This document shows, piece after piece, positions 1 through 12,254 of a stretch of DNA of 64,000 bases (position 1 is its first letter; the number at the start of each line of letters is the position of its first letter). Source of the stretch: Cunninghamia lanceolata. Taxonomy: Eukaryota > Streptophyta > Pinopsida > Cupressales > Cupressaceae. Position numbers and translations under genes: made by a program. The stretch covers positions 14,206,501 through 14,270,500 of the forward strand of contig BSBN01000254.1 in NCBI GenBank assembly GCA_027924645.1. Direction: 5' to 3'. The notes beneath the pieces are model-generated. The model worked only from the letters and a program-made list of their open reading frames with translations, did no database searches and was not told the origin of the DNA.

Positions 1-390
1 ACACAAAGTCTTATATCACCATTTTTCTTTCTAATGGGGACAAGATTGGACACCCAAGTTGAGTGTCTAATAGGCACAATTATTCCAGCCTCCCTAAGCT
101 TTACAAGCTCTTCTTGCATTTTTGGAGCCAAAGTTGGGTTAATAGGTCTCTATTTTTGTTTGAATGGCTTAGCTCTAGGCTTCAAAGGAATCTCATGCTA
201 GAATAAGTCTTCTCTATAAGATTTTAGGTCCTCATATGACCATACAAAGACATGCTTATATTTTTTCAATAATGCAATCAACATACTCCTGATGTGTGGC
301 TTGAGCTGTTTGCCAATATATACTCTTTTGGGGGCATGGTGTGTCCCCAAGTTTATCTCCTCCAAGCCATCCTTGTTTGTAGGAGATGCC
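1..390 (-). pseudogene. Reverse transcriptase N-terminal fragment (G1)
   Basis: Minus-strand translation in shifting frames gives the start of a Ty3/gypsy RT: a stretch like KLREAGIIVPIRHSTWVSNL, then the beginning of a KNGDIRLC-like motif at the window edge. The catalytic palm lies outside the window. It follows the aRNH-to-RT linker directly. Equivalent sequence is at 11950-12300 in G2 and 55230-55560 in G3. In-frame stops at CTA (minus TAG) positions show decay. Confidence 0.75.
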
Positions 391-398
391 TTAACAAA

Positions 399-1055
399 CT
401 AGTCTCTATTGTTAAATGCTCTTTCTAAAGCAACTAGCCCTCTGGGGATTTTATTTGTTTTAAGTTGAATTACTTCTTTCCCCAAAAGAGTTTCTTTTCC
501 ATTCACAACTTCTACAAAATTCTGAAAATCAATCTCCTGGTTCTCATACTCATCTATGCAGTGTAGGAACCTCAACAAATCTCTATCATCATCAAACACC
601 TTCCAACTGCATATGTTATCTGGTACTGCAAGTCTAATTTTAACTTCAACATTTGTAACATTAGACAGAGTGACATCATCTGGCCTTATGGCCACATTAG
701 CTAAAAAATCTGCCATGACATTCTTTGATCTTTCTATCCAGTTTATTGAAAAAGCATCAAATAATTTAATTGTTTCCCATACAACATGCTTATACAGTTT
801 TAACCTTTTATTTTTTGAAGTATATTTATCTCTCACCTGGGAGACAATTTATTTTGAATCTCCAAACACTTTTAGCATCTTAATCCCATGCTTCAAAGCA
901 ACATTTAATCCTAGTAGCAGAGCTTCATATTCTGAAATATTATTTGTGTAGGCAAACTTTAATAGGAAAGAGAATTTTAGAAGCTTACCTGCTGGAGACA
1001 AAAACACAACTCCAACACTAGAACCTTTCTTTGAACAAGCTCCATCAAAATACAT
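399..1055 (-). pseudogene. Archaeal-type RNase H (aRNH) and linker to RT, between protease and RT (G1)
   Basis: RNase H degrades the RNA strand of RNA:DNA hybrids during reverse transcription. The domain begins at MYFDG (1055) and ends near MADFLANVA (about 690). Four acidic positions expected of the fold are visible: Asp in YFDG, Glu in SEYEALL, Asp in FGDS and Asp in MADFLAN. An in-frame TAA after GDSK (near 849) splits it. The 690-399 part is a linker with LLRFLHCIDEYENQEIDF that leads into RT. The odd feature is position: the domain precedes RT, whereas Tat/Ogre elements normally carry it after the retroelement RNase H. The same order is seen in G2 and G3. Confidence 0.85.
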
Positions 1056-1067
1056 AGTTCAGAGACC

Positions 1068-1800
1068 CTATTGGTCAAGTTCTTGAATGTAAAAATCTCT
1101 CCCTTCACTTCCTTGGTCAGCTGAGCCAATTCTGAAATTCTCACAGTTGGTATCCACAAAACAGATATGCTCTTCTAAATCTTGATCTTCAACTATTTTT
1201 GGTGACCTCTCTTCTCTAACCAGTTTGACATCTCTACCATTCATTGGGATCATGGCATATGATAAATCTAACTGCATACTTCTTCCAACCAATGCTGCCC
1301 ATCTTCTTTACAACATCATACCATACTGTGGCTTTATGTCAACTACTGTTATGTTCATTTTGTAAGTCTTTTATGGATATGCTACTAGCATAAAATCCAC
1401 ATCTTTCATGATTCCTATAACTGGTACCTCCCTAGCATCCATTGCATAGCATTTTCCACATGCCTTGTCTATTTTTAATCCAGCTTGTTGCATGATAGCT
1501 AGAGGCATAATATTTGTTGATGCTCTTGAGTCAAGCATACAATTCTTGATTACTTTTCCATTGATAACAAGGGAGACATAAAATGGTTCAACCTATGAAG
1601 GGCATTTTGTCATTGTCACCCCCAGATAGACTTCAGGAACCTCATCCTCATCAATACACAAGGCTTGTTTCTGACCTTGAGTCTCAACATTCTGCTCAGC
1701 TTGACAAGCTACTCCTGAAATTTGGGACAATGCTTTATTCTTGAATTCTTCAACTTTCATCATCTCCATCAATGGAACAGAGACCTTTATCTGGGATAAA
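1068..1800 (-). pseudogene. Aspartic protease (G1)
   Basis: The minus strand encodes a retropepsin-like segment: NCMLDSRASTNIM near 1500-1555, then conserved REVPVIGIMKDV and YKMNITVVDIKPQYG. The active site of this family should read D-S/T-G, and here the Gly position is Arg. A C-terminal stretch (MQLDLSYAMIPMNGRDVKLV, 1220-1290) links it to the aRNH. Stops and frame changes interrupt it, so it is inactive. The likely role was to process the Gag-Pol polyprotein. Confidence 0.8.
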
Positions 1801-1979
1801 ACCTAAGTTATGTCAAAGGGAGCATAATTTTGTATAACAGTTGTATCTTGAGCCGTGGTTTCATTCTTATCTTGAGCTAATCCAGCCTTAATTTTAATGG
1901 CCTTCTGATTGTCATCCATGACCCAAGAACTCTTATTTTGATCCTCATTTTCTGGTCTTTGAGAATCATGACTTGGTTT

Positions 1980-2792
1980 TTAATTAGAATTTTTCTTATT
2001 ATTATTCCATCGCGTCTTATGTGGTTTAGCCCCTTTATGATTATGCATTGGTTGATTCACAAAGGTATCTTCTGATTGACGTGGATCACCAACCTGAGCC
2101 TTACCTCTAATGTTATAATTGCTCTTGACCTGAGCCACTGCTGCAGCTATGAGAGCTCTAATATCCTCATTAGAAGGCCTTCTCAAGTTATTCAGAAAGA
2201 TGTGTGAGTCCTGAGCATAAGCATAGTTATCTTCATCATCCTCTTCACAGGAAATCTGCTGGCAGACCTGAGTCACATGATTCATTCTTTCATCAGCATC
2301 ATAAGAAGAATACTCCCCATTTGTGAACAACATATTGACACTATCATCCTCCATATGATGTGGCTCATTGCATTCATCATAGACAACATCATTATTATAC
2401 AAAGATTGGGCAATCATACATTGCGATTGTGAGTGAGGCATTTGACATATTATGCACCATGGGGTATCATCAACAATGTTAACAACTTTCTTCAAAGGAT
2501 CAAGAGTCTCCTTAATATTTTGAGCTCTTTGATTAGTGTTGCTATTTGGGAGAATTGGTTTATCATTATGCCAAATAGTGTTATACAGCATATCATGCAA
2601 TGATGGTCTCTTCTCTTGTCTTTGGTAAACCTGCCTTTTAGGACCTATCCCCTTTTCATTTTTAGCAAGTTTATAACTTAGGTCCTTAAAAATAGTTGTC
2701 AATTTATCTAATTTAACTTTGGAAGTAGATGCATTACCTTGAGTATTTTGAGACTTATTATTCAGATTTTGTAGAATCTTTACATCATCCAT
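1980..2792 (-). pseudogene. Gag C-terminal part with zinc-knuckle-like motif (G1)
   Basis: An uninterrupted 270-residue minus-strand segment. It holds a Cys-rich motif, CIICQMPHSQSQC (CX2CX3HX4C, near 2420-2460), resembling a retroelement nucleocapsid zinc knuckle but one residue shorter than the usual CX2CX4HX4C. A poly-acidic stretch (EEDDEDNYAY) and a basic tail (KPHKTRWNNNKKNSN) follow. It lies between the capsid-like part of gag and the protease. The short knuckle is kept in G3 and, less its last Cys, in G2, so it is a family trait. Confidence 0.75.
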
Positions 2793-2794
2793 TC

Positions 2795-3980
2795 TATTTG
2801 TCTTACCAGATGCTTTCCTATTATTTTCAATGTTCGTTACAATTCTAAAAGCATCCCTAAGGCTAGTAGGACCCTTATCTCTTATCTCTTAACCCATAAG
2901 CTATTTTAGCATCAAAAGAATTTATGTATAGTACCATGCACATTGGTTCATTAGTCCTCATGTGAAGTGGTAATTTGTTCAACACTCTAGTGAATCTAGC
3001 ATTAAAATCTACAACATGCTCATTTGACCCCTTAGTAATACTAGTGAACTCATTTATAAAAAAGCTTGGATTAGTCTTATCACCATATTGTTCCTTAAAA
3101 CTCCTTCTAAAGTCATCCCATGATGAGACACTTTGGTTAGGTAGACTTTTATACCACTCTCTAGCTTTATCAACTAAGGACTGCATAAACAATTTCATAA
3201 AAACATCTTCATGTTCAACCTCAAAGTTGTCCATAACATTCTGAAAGGCCTTCAAATGATCTTCCTCTAACACAACATTGTTTCCTGAAAACTTTAGTAT
3301 CCGAGACCTTACATGTTTATCAATGGGGTTAGGGTAACTGGAATACCATTAAAAACTAGCTACCTGAATCTATCTGACTGCATAGGCTGTCTACCAAACT
3401 AATTAACATTTACATTCCTATTAGCATTCTGATTTCTCACATTGTTCAATGGTACCCTAACATTGTTTGTATTTTGTCTCTGATCATTCTGTTGATTTTA
3501 AACTTCATTTCTTTGCTGGTTTCTTAGCACATTTGTATTATCAAGGGTGGGAACTAAATCATGTTGAACAATTTTTAGAGCTTGCACCTTTTGTCTCATA
3601 TCATCTCTAATCCTCAAAGCCTACAAGTATTCTAATTCAGCCCTTAGGTTCCTGATTTCTTCAGCTAATTCTTCATCTTTAGGCATAGAAGAAGATGGTC
3701 CCTTTCCATTTTGGTCATCATCATCATCCCTTGGGGACTCAGGTTCTTCAAATCTATTAGGGGATCTAAGAAAGGGTGTTCCTAAAACACCTCTAATCTC
3801 ATTCTCAATCTATCACCTTGTTGTCTTTCATATACATCTTGAATTTTAGCCTCTGTGCTTGAAAAATAAGGTGCCTGTTGCTCTGAAGATCTTGGATTAT
3901 CTTAGGTAATATCATTGTTTCTAGGGCTGGGAGAACCTTCTTGACCAGCTTGAACGGTCTCTTTTCTCCTATACATCATT
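2795..3980 (-). pseudogene. Gag N-terminal and capsid-like part (G1)
   Basis: The capsid-like core is open at 2875-3273 and contains AREWYKSLPNQSVSSWDDF and FKEQYGDKTNPSFF, the hallmark of the retrotransposon gag domain. Upstream, broken frames give an Asn-rich segment and a start near 3978 (MMYRRKETVQ). This protein would form the cytoplasmic virus-like particle. Comparison with the G2 and G3 copies supports the start. Several TAG and frame breaks are present. Confidence 0.8.
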
Positions 3981-4124
3981 TTTCTGGGTAATTCTTCAAG
4001 CAAAGGATTACACAGGGATCTTCTCCCTTGCATACAAATTTTACCTTACCAGTTGGGAGATTTGTTCGGAGTCGCCACCTACACTAGGAATTATTTTTTA
4101 AACCAAGGTTCTTACACAAATCAT

Positions 4125-4142
4125 TCCCTAGCAGAGTCACCA
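4125..4142 (-). promoter_or_regulatory. Primer-binding-like site (G1)
   Basis: On the minus strand this reads TGGTGACTCTGCTAGGGA, four bases inside the LTR edge at 4147. G3 carries the matching motif at 59422-59439. Position and sequence fit a tRNA primer-binding site of the type seen in Tat/Ogre-like elements. The tRNA (Arg, from memory) was not verified. A second similar motif lies at 4067-4077. Confidence 0.55.
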
Positions 4143-4146
4143 AATC

Positions 4147-5290
4147 TGTTGGGTTTTTTCCCAAACTAGATGCTTCCCAGTTGTCCCTACAAAGTAGCCA
4201 TCATTGATCAATAGGATTTCTGGGCCAGTGGCCAACAGTATAGGAGATAGACTCTATAAATATCTCTTCTTTAGGCTTTGCAGAACCAAGGGGGTATTCC
4301 CTATTCAACATCCGTTAAATATGCATGTGAACTTATTGGGATGTTGACACAAAGCAGATAAATCCTCTCTTATGTAGACCAAAATTGTAAAATAAGTGCA
4401 AAGGGACTAGCTTCAGGCCTATGCTTGGTTGTGAAACAGAGGATTTTAGTCCTAAGACTATTTCTAATGTCCTAAAGGCTTATATTTGAAGTATGAATTT
4501 ATATTTTGTATTTGGATGCAAGACTGGGACCTTGGGTTGTAACCTCAATACAAGCCCAGACTGGTGCCTATCTCAGGGCTTGGAGTCAATAGACATACAC
4601 ATGTGACTGATTACCATAAACTTGAATCAATAACTAAGTTTCAAGGGGAAATTTTTTAGTGTCTTCCTTACAGATACTTCCCAAGACTGAGTATTTAGTC
4701 ATTCATACTTAATAATATCCATGTTGTAGCATACTTTTCCTAATGTTTAACCTAAAACATTCAATTTGTTCCTTGAACAAAGGTAAGAGATTAGACATTC
4801 AACATAGAAAATCCATGTTCCTAAATCCCAAATAACCCTTAGCTATTTAGATTCAAAACAAAAGATGCCCACAACTTGGAGACAAATAAGCAAACACATG
4901 CAACAAAGCATTTCTCATATAAAAACAACAACATGAAACTAGTAAACTATGCATAAAACATTCAACATATGATTCATAAACTCACAAGGCACCCAACAGA
5001 GCCACCATCCAAAATGTACCTTATTACTTCACCAAAATTTTCCCAAGTCTTCAATAACCTAAAAATGAGTAACACAGTTTGCTCATATATCAAGAATGTG
5101 TACTCAACATTTAATTATAGGGTTAATTCAAAATTCCACCAGATATAATGAACCCTTTGAATGGCGCCTAGAACATTCAATGCTGCAGAGAGACAAAGAG
5201 GAAAGGAGCAGGTGAGATTGGGGGTCGTGTAGCTGCCTAGAGATTTTCTCCTTTAAGATGGTAGTTGACCCATCCATTCGACCCACACCT
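4147..5290 (-). repeat. 5' LTR of G1
   Basis: The inner edge starts TGTTGGGTTTTTTCCCAA at 4147. The following sequence aligns by eye with 59445-about 60555 beside G3 gag (shared stretches such as GTAACCTCAATAC, CTTAGCTATTTAGATT and GAGACAAATAA). It is non-coding. The outer end is uncertain (about 5290 or up to 5460), and no target duplication was found. Confidence 0.65.
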
Positions 5291-6689
5291 TTGTAAATTT
5301 GCCATTAATGGCTTACCAACCCGCGGCCTTTGGAAATGCAATAGTTTACGTGTTCAAGAACTTTTCCCACCTGGAATGTAGTTGCGAATGCATAGGAAAA
5401 CCTTCCTATGAGAATTTGAAATAGAGTTGCCGAGTTCCTCCTCATTGTCAAGATTAACGGCCTCAAATTGCTCTGACAAATCGTTGACTAATCAAAACAT
5501 GCCACGCAGGTAGCTTTTTCCCTTTTGACTTTCGCAGCATGAATACATTTAATTTTTTGTATATATATAGTTGCATATACATACAACTGCATTTGGACAC
5601 GTGAAAACATCTGGTTGGATCTCCATTGTTGTGCCTTTGCATGTTCATTAGTCATTGGAAAGACCCTGGAAGTGTGCGTCGATGGGCATTGTCTCGTCGT
5701 CAAGCCAATGTATCTTCTCTTGCATCTGTGGTTGTATATGAGATTGTATGCACATACAATCACCCTACATACAAGGTGGACCCCAAATCCTTATAAAACA
5801 AATTACAATCGCTTTTGGGTCCAGGCCTTGTATCTTCATTCTTTGTATATCTCACTGTATATCGCACATACAAATGTAATATACATACAACCGTGGACTT
5901 CATTACTTTTGTCAGTCAGATTGGAAAAACATAAAAATCCAGTGTTGCACTTTCACTTTTGCATCTTTCCTTGTCTATCGCACATACATACAATGTGCAA
6001 TATACAACCCACAGACCCCAACCTGAAATCCACCATAATACATTTTCCTTCATGTCCGGGATTGTATGTGCGCTTTGTATTTTGCATTGTATACAACACA
6101 TACATACAATCCGGGACATACAACTATGAGGGCCACCATGTTTGTTTTTGAAGACCATTGACTTTGATCGCTCCCGCTTTGCATATTTCATTGTATCTGC
6201 GGTTGTATATTGGACATACATACAATGCAATATACAAAGGAAACCTTTGACTTTTCAACTTTGCCCTTGTATGCATCCGCCAGGCCTAATTTGATAAAAT
6301 TTGAAGTCCAGCATTTTATCTTACCCATTGTATATCAAATATATAATGACAGATACATATAATTATACTGATACAACTGCAGAATATTCTAGGAATCTGT
6401 GATATACATCTACTTTTACACGCCTAGAAATGTATCTTTTGTATCTCCATTAGCTCATCAGAGAAACCTTGGACTTGACCGCCGATAAGAAAAGTCTCAC
6501 TGATATTCATTTTGTATCTTTCACCTTGTATCTTTTCCATTGTATATTGACCTTGCATATCTGCCATGTATATTCGAACATACAAACTCATCGGCCTATT
6601 GGCGGGACCACGGAATGAGACGCCGATGCACATTGTCTCGATGATATGACTTTGTGATGGGAAAAGGAGGTAACACATGGCCAAGAGGG
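5291..6689. repeat. Hairpin-rich TGTAT/ATACA repeat field, non-coding
   Basis: From about 5540 to 6620 the sequence repeats inverted pairs of the type TTGTAT...ATACAA, for example near 5728-5765, 5830-5895, 5955-6005, 6060-6125 and 6190-6240. Spacing is roughly 110-130 bp, with semi-conserved text between (a 'ctttgcat' run before, a 'ccaac/ctttgac' run after). The apparent ORFs here use incidental frames and show no protein-family signal. The block lies between the G1 LTR and ORF A', so it may be part of the leader or LTR of the A' element. Confidence 0.6.
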
Positions 6690-8880
6690 TCAGTCATTTG
6701 ACGAGCGCTATGACATGAAATGCACTTTAATTGATAGATGACCTGCTGCAGATGGTCAACGCAGAAATAGAAGATACAATGTAGGAGGCCGAAGGAAAAT
6801 AAAACCTAAGGCACTATGAGTTTGAGGGGATAGAAACATAGGCTTGTAGACTCGACTTAAAACCCTTACCCTAGGTGGGTACCACCAGAAGCATCTCATG
6901 ACTTAGATGAAATCCCTCTAGTGAGAAAGAAGAAACAAAAAGAAGTTTCCCCAGAACCATCTGTTCATCTGGGTTCTCATAGTCGAACTTCCCAACATTC
7001 CCCTACTCCAGAGATAGACAAAAACAAACTTTAACTATTTCCTATAATTCTGAGGATGATATACCTGCTCCAAAGGCACCTAATCAACCTATGCTATGAA
7101 GAAGCAAAAGGAAAAGGCAGCTTACCCAAGTTAAGAAAGATACTACTCTCCTAGATGAAGTTCTTCTGGAGTTTAGAGCTTCTGAGGAAAAAGCTAGACC
7201 TTCATTAGTGCCAAGGGAGGCTGTAGGGGAAGTTGAAGCAGAGCAAATCAATGCAGCTGGCAGAGAAGAGCCAATGGATGTGGAAGACCCTGATGTACAT
7301 CACACAAAAGAAGAAATAGGGGCTTACTCTCACCCCTCTGATCAAGAGGATATTGAAATTTCAAAAGAGCAGCAAATGTTAGAAGAGATTGATAATTTGA
7401 AAAGATTATTATGGGGGAAGAACTAGATTATTAATGACCTCAAGAAAGCCATGAAAGAGAAAGAAATGGAGCAAAATCAGGTGATTGAAGGGCTGCAAGT
7501 AGAGCTCCAGAATAAACAACTAATTCAGGAGAAAGATGTAGAATTGAGAGAGCAAGAAACAAAGGCAGCCCAAAGCATCAAGGACAAGGAGGCAGAGGCA
7601 GTGCAAAATCTTTTTGATCTCACCAAGGCCAGAGACAATAGTCTCACAATAATTGCAGCACTAGTTGAGTCAAGATAAACAACTAACCTAGGCCAACAAT
7701 AAAATAGATGATCAAGAAGAGTATATTCATGAGTTAATTGTCCTAGGGGCAACCATGGAATAGGGAGTGCAAATAGATCCATATGTGGGTCCAATTCCAA
7801 TAGATATTCCCAAAGCCCTGTTCCATTGGGAAATGAGATGTAGAAAATATGAGGCTTCTAAGCCCATGTTGCAATTATAGAGGGCAGTTACTGCCATGTC
7901 AAAAAGAGTAGAAACCCTAGAGGAAAAAGTCATTCAGGTGGCTTCCATTTCATCTAAAATCCTATCTTGCAAGCCCTCAAGTGGAAGCTATGCTCTGTTC
8001 TTACAAGAAAGAGTTCTGCAGAGAAAATTGTCTTTGGTCCTGCTTGATAATACTGAGAACACACAAATAGGGGAAGGGTTCATGGAAGCATATATGAGAA
8101 GTTCTGATGAAGACAAAAATTTTCTATGTGAGTTATATTTGCATGGTTTCTTTGTAGATGATATGACCTTCATTATCAACTATTTTGTAGGAGAATGTCG
8201 ACTTAAGGCATTTATGTCACTGATGAGAAATCATCAGATTTGGAATGAGAGAATGGAGTCTCATCTCAAGAAGGATGCAGAAACAAGTCTTTTCATCAGG
8301 AAAGAATGTCCAAACTCCCATGCTTTTAAGGTCCAATTTAGAGCATATGTCTACCACCCAGAAAGTATGACCAAGATTTTGCCATTGTATCTAAAACATC
8401 TTCAGGAGTGTTCCATTGATTTTGGTCTTTTCATGAACAGTTCAGCTAATCAAGTGCTTGCAGTGGAAAAGAAAAGGTGGAACATTTTAACTTCAGAGTA
8501 GAAAATGAGAGAAGTGGTGACTCTTTCTAACTTGAGACTATTTATGAGGAAGGCCAGGTTAATATCCAAAATGATGGATAAATACCAACAAGAGTGGATA
8601 GGTGGCCATTTTAGACCCCCTCTCATTGTTGAGCCGTTGCCTATCTAGGCTGACCAAATAGAAGATGATAAGTTGTAAGAGTGGATGAAGCAAGTTGATT
8701 AGTATAGGGGAAATGGTAATACAGACCATACCTCTTGGACTACTTATGCACATGACTACAGCTTGACTGACAGGATATTCCACCAGAATAAGTACAGATT
8801 GTGAGAAGCAGGAGGACCTGCTAATCCTTAAGTATGTGGGGATGATGAGTTCCAGGTAGTACCCATGAAATACACCTTTT
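6690..8880 (+). pseudogene. Unknown element-borne ORF A' (C-terminal part, decayed)
   Basis: I do not recognise this protein. Pieced over frames it has a basic/Ser segment (6900-7030), an acidic linker with EEIDNLKRLL (7208-7426), a strongly predicted coiled coil rich in Glu/Lys/Gln (7451-7678), and a helical region with LKAFMSLMRNHQIWNERME (7896-8501). In the best frame the interruptions are TAG codons (near 7424, 7697, 7759, 7878 and 8499), plus one frameshift near 7670. The layout (acidic linker, coiled coil, helical C-terminus) resembles ORF A at 17453-21806, but homology is not established. There is no RT or integrase nearby in the same orientation. Confidence 0.5.
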
Positions 8881-10193
8881 TTACCTCTCTTTATCTCCCT
8901 TATTATTCCATTGTCCTGATGACTGCACCAAAATAGGCTAACAAGATTGTTCTAATGATGATTAATAAGAGATGAATTACTTAAAATCATGATTTCTGAT
9001 CGAAGTATTAATGTGCATTGAATTGATGGAAATATGCAGAAATCTTCTCTTTTTGAATCAACTAGTGTAGGTGTTTGGGTAGACAATTTTGTGCATCTTC
9101 AGAGGTAGTCCTAATGATCTCTGGAGCCGACATCAGAATGCCACGACTAGTCTCCAATGTTTCCAATTTGATTGGAGAGATTTTGGGATAAGGAGGTGAA
9201 TCATCTCCAGAGCTGGACTGAAGTCTTGAGCATCTTCAGAGCTAAACAAGAAGGTCACAATCATATCTCTGGAGCTACATAATGAAACATACATCTTCGG
9301 TGCCTCTTTAGAACAATGCAAATTTCCAACACAACTATCGATTAGACACTTCCAATGGTGATCGGGATGCTCCTGATGTTACTCAAATCATCACCTGAGT
9401 AATTAAGGGCAGTCTATAGTTAATTGCTGGATGTTTTCATCTCTTTTTGATTTTGCACGAGTTATTGATAAACTGATTTAAATACCTATAATTCAGGGCC
9501 TCACTGCCCAAGTGTATTTACAACTAAGACTCAGATTCAGTGTGGACTTCTATTCCACTCAATCTATTTTTATTGTATGGATATTTATTCTATAGTTAGA
9601 CAGTTAGTAGAATAAAGAGATTGATGTTATCTCATAGAAGAACTAGTAGTTAGGGTAAGTGATATAAACTTACAAAAGTAGCAGCAGAGGAGGACAACGA
9701 TTATTTTTTTGATTTATGTAATCTTATTTTGACATAAATATTTTTTGAATACAAAGTTGATGGAATTGGACTGAATTGAGTTGTGATATTATTCTCTTGT
9801 GCCGATTCTTTACTTTAATCTTCAGCCCTAAGGGTGTGGAGCAAGGGCCCACTCTCATAACCAAGGCAGAAGGCTAGTACTGTTGTTTTGTTATTTTAGA
9901 TTTTGTTTAAGAAGATAGTTACTATTTTCATAGATAAATGCATGTTTCAGTTGAAAGGAATAATATAGATTTAGTTTAAGCAATTCATTGTTCAATTTTG
10001 TTTTTAGTATTCTTGGATTTCATTTCATAAGCAAATAGATTAGTAATATTAGTTTCTTTAAAGTAGTAAAGGTCATTATAGTTAAATAAAACTGACAACT
10101 ATAGGATTCCCAATTGTAGATAGCCAAGGACAAAGCCCTAGATTTGACAAAAAAATATAATTAAATGATGAGGTACAATGACCCGCGTCACTA
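8881..10193. other. Non-coding, probably the 3' part of the A' element
   Basis: No coding signal. 9090-9320 repeats a short motif like CATCTTCAGAGCT/ATCTCTGGAGCT about six times. 9830-9860 contains AGCCCTAAGGGTGTGGAGC. It ends where the non-coding tail shared with G3 begins at 10194. No LTR ends could be identified. Confidence 0.35.
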
Positions 10194-10763
10194 GGGACAA
10201 GTGTCAGCCTATTGTGGCCGTGCAGTGGGGTGGTGACATCATCAAAGATACTCTACGACATTACAATTTTATCCTTCATTAAACCTTAGGACTTATGAGA
10301 AAACTTAGGATGATCAACTTAATTTCTCATGGCTATTGGCAGTAAAACATAGAACACAGGGCCGGTCACCTATCGAATAATGAGACTTAAGGTTATAAAT
10401 TTAGGGACCAACAACCCATTGCAAGCGGTCAACATAAAATTAGATGTAAAGCACACATTTGAAAGACTCAAGGTGAAAAGGATTTTTAAAGGCAAACACT
10501 TGTAACATTTCAGATCTCAAACCCTAAAGCCCAAGGGGTAACACCATTGGATCAGACTGGGGACTTGCAAATGCCAGGTTGTAGCGAGAACTACACAACT
10601 CTGGGGCAGAACATACCAAAACACGGATAAGACCGACTATACAAGAATATAAAGTACTTACAAAATATATACACCTATTTTACATTGTGCACAAAGATAC
10701 ATTCATTTATGAGAAATAGGGCTTGAGGAACTGACCGTGCACTGGTAATTCCTACAATTCACC
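10194..10763 (-). repeat. Non-coding 3' tail of family G (G2)
   Basis: This 570-bp block matches 48370-48939 beside G3, with the same left edge (GGGACARGTGTCAGCC) and the same right edge where RNase H coding begins. It has no ORF. It takes the place where integrase would be expected, directly after RNase H. It may be 3' UTR or LTR sequence, but it does not resemble the LTR at 4147-5290. Confidence 0.7.
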
Positions 10764-12250
10764 ATTTATGACCTAGAAAAAATAAGAGTCTTCTCCATGA
10801 GTATTACTTATTAGACACGGACCCATCCATAAGGGCTCGAATTTACCATGCTTTCCCTTATCTTGATTGTGAAATCAACTTGGCTAAACCCAGTTCCCTT
10901 ACCAACTTCGTAATATGTATTTCAATGTTAAATTCTTGTAGTTTGTTTTTCCACCTACATCTTCTTCCTATCACTTCCTACTAAATAAAAATGTCTTTGA
11001 CAATGGCATGGGGTACATATGCAACAATTTGAGATCCTATCAAATAGGGTCTGAAACTTTTAACTACTCTTACTAAAGCATAAGCCTATTTTTCCATGAT
11101 GTCATACTTCAAATTTTTTGCCTACAGTGATTTGTTGAAGAAAGCAATATGTTGTTCAAAACTATCTTCATTTTTTTGCAATAGACATGCATCAATTGTG
11201 TGAAAAGAAGCAAATGAAAATAACTAAAATGGCTTCGAACAATCAAGAGATTTCAACATAGGATCCATCTTGATAGCTTCTTTGATGTTATGATATGATT
11301 GGGTTGCTTCACTTCCCCACTTTACAGTTTCACCTTTCTTTAACATCTTAGAAAAATCCTTTGTAATCTCTACAAAGTTGGGAATAAATCTTCCAACAAA
11401 ATTTATCTGCCCAAAGAAAGATTGAATGCCTTTCACTATCTTGGGAATTTAAATTCTATCAGTTGCCGCAACTCTTTCAGGATCAATCTTGACTCCATCT
11501 CTAGAAACAATGTGCCCTAGTAGTTTCCCTTCTATTACCCCAAAAGCACACTTCTTTGGATTGAGTGAAATGCCATACTCTAATGCTCTGACAAAAATCT
11601 TCTCTAAATGCATGCAATGTTGTTCTTCCTTCTTTGAATAAGTAATTAAGTCCTCCTGATATCCAACCAGAATAGAGTCAATCAGTCCTGCAAAAGCAAC
11701 ATCCATAGCTCTTTAGAATGTAGCACTTGCATTTGTCAGTCCAAATGGCATTCTTACATAAACATAAGCTCCCCATGGAGTTGTGAAGGTAGTTTTGTAT
11801 TTCTTTGATTCCTTTACCTTCACCTGATTATACCCCGAGAATCCATCCATCATGGATAAGCATTCACACCCTATCACTCTCTGCAACACAGCCTCCATGT
11901 TAGGTACTGCATAGTTATCCTTAAAAGAAGATACATTCAAATTCTTGAAATCTACATAGAGTCTTATATCTCCATTCTTTTTTTTTAATCAAAACAAGAT
12001 TGGAAACCCAAGTTGAGTGTCTGATAGGCATTATTATTCGAGCCTCCCTAAGCTTTACAAGTTCCTCCTCTATTTTTGGAGCCAAGGTAGGATTGATAGG
12101 TCTCTATTTATGTCCGAATGGCTTAGCTCCAGGCTTGAAAGGTATCTCATGCTGGAATAAGTCTTCTCTATAGGCCTTCAGATCCTCATATGACTATAAA
12201 AAGACATTTCTGTACTTTCTTAACAATGTTATCAACATAGTCTTGGTGTG
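10764..12250 (-). pseudogene. Reverse transcriptase and retroelement RNase H (G2)
   Basis: RT motifs in order on the minus strand: FSGYNQVKVKESKKYKTTF (near 11820), YVRMPFGLTNASATF (near 11730), the palm motif as YQED near 11650 (expected YxDD), LLGHIVSRDGVKIDPERVAA (near 11500) and SFFGQINFVGRFIPNF. RNase H follows with IMEKQAYALVRVVKSF (near 11080) and RRCRWKNKLQEFNIEIHITK (near 10930). The first catalytic Asp of the palm is Glu here. After RNase H the coding signal stops within about 100 bp, with no integrase. Confidence 0.85.
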
Positions 12251-12254
12251 TGGA

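Larger units (their letters stand above)
1..5290 (-). mobile_element. Ty3/gypsy LTR retrotransposon, family G copy 1 (5' half)
   Basis: Read on the minus strand from right to left, the order is LTR, primer-binding-like site, gag, protease, archaeal-type RNase H, then the N-terminal part of RT, which runs off the window at base 1. Gag and pol are broken by stops and frameshifts, so this copy is dead. The same order and closely similar sequence recur at 10194-35490 and 48370-60560, which is how the family was defined. The aRNH places it near the Tat/Ogre branch of Ty3/gypsy elements. The right edge of the LTR is uncertain: similarity to the third copy fades near 5290. Confidence 0.85.

Noticed and set aside
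5615..6151. Plus-strand 178-residue ORF
   Set aside because: It crosses the TGTAT/ATACA hairpin field. An overlapping minus-strand frame is equally open and no domain is visible.
10194..10763. The shared 570-bp block as the 3' LTR of family G
   Set aside because: It does not resemble the LTRs at 4147-5290 and 59445-60555, so it is listed only as a non-coding tail.
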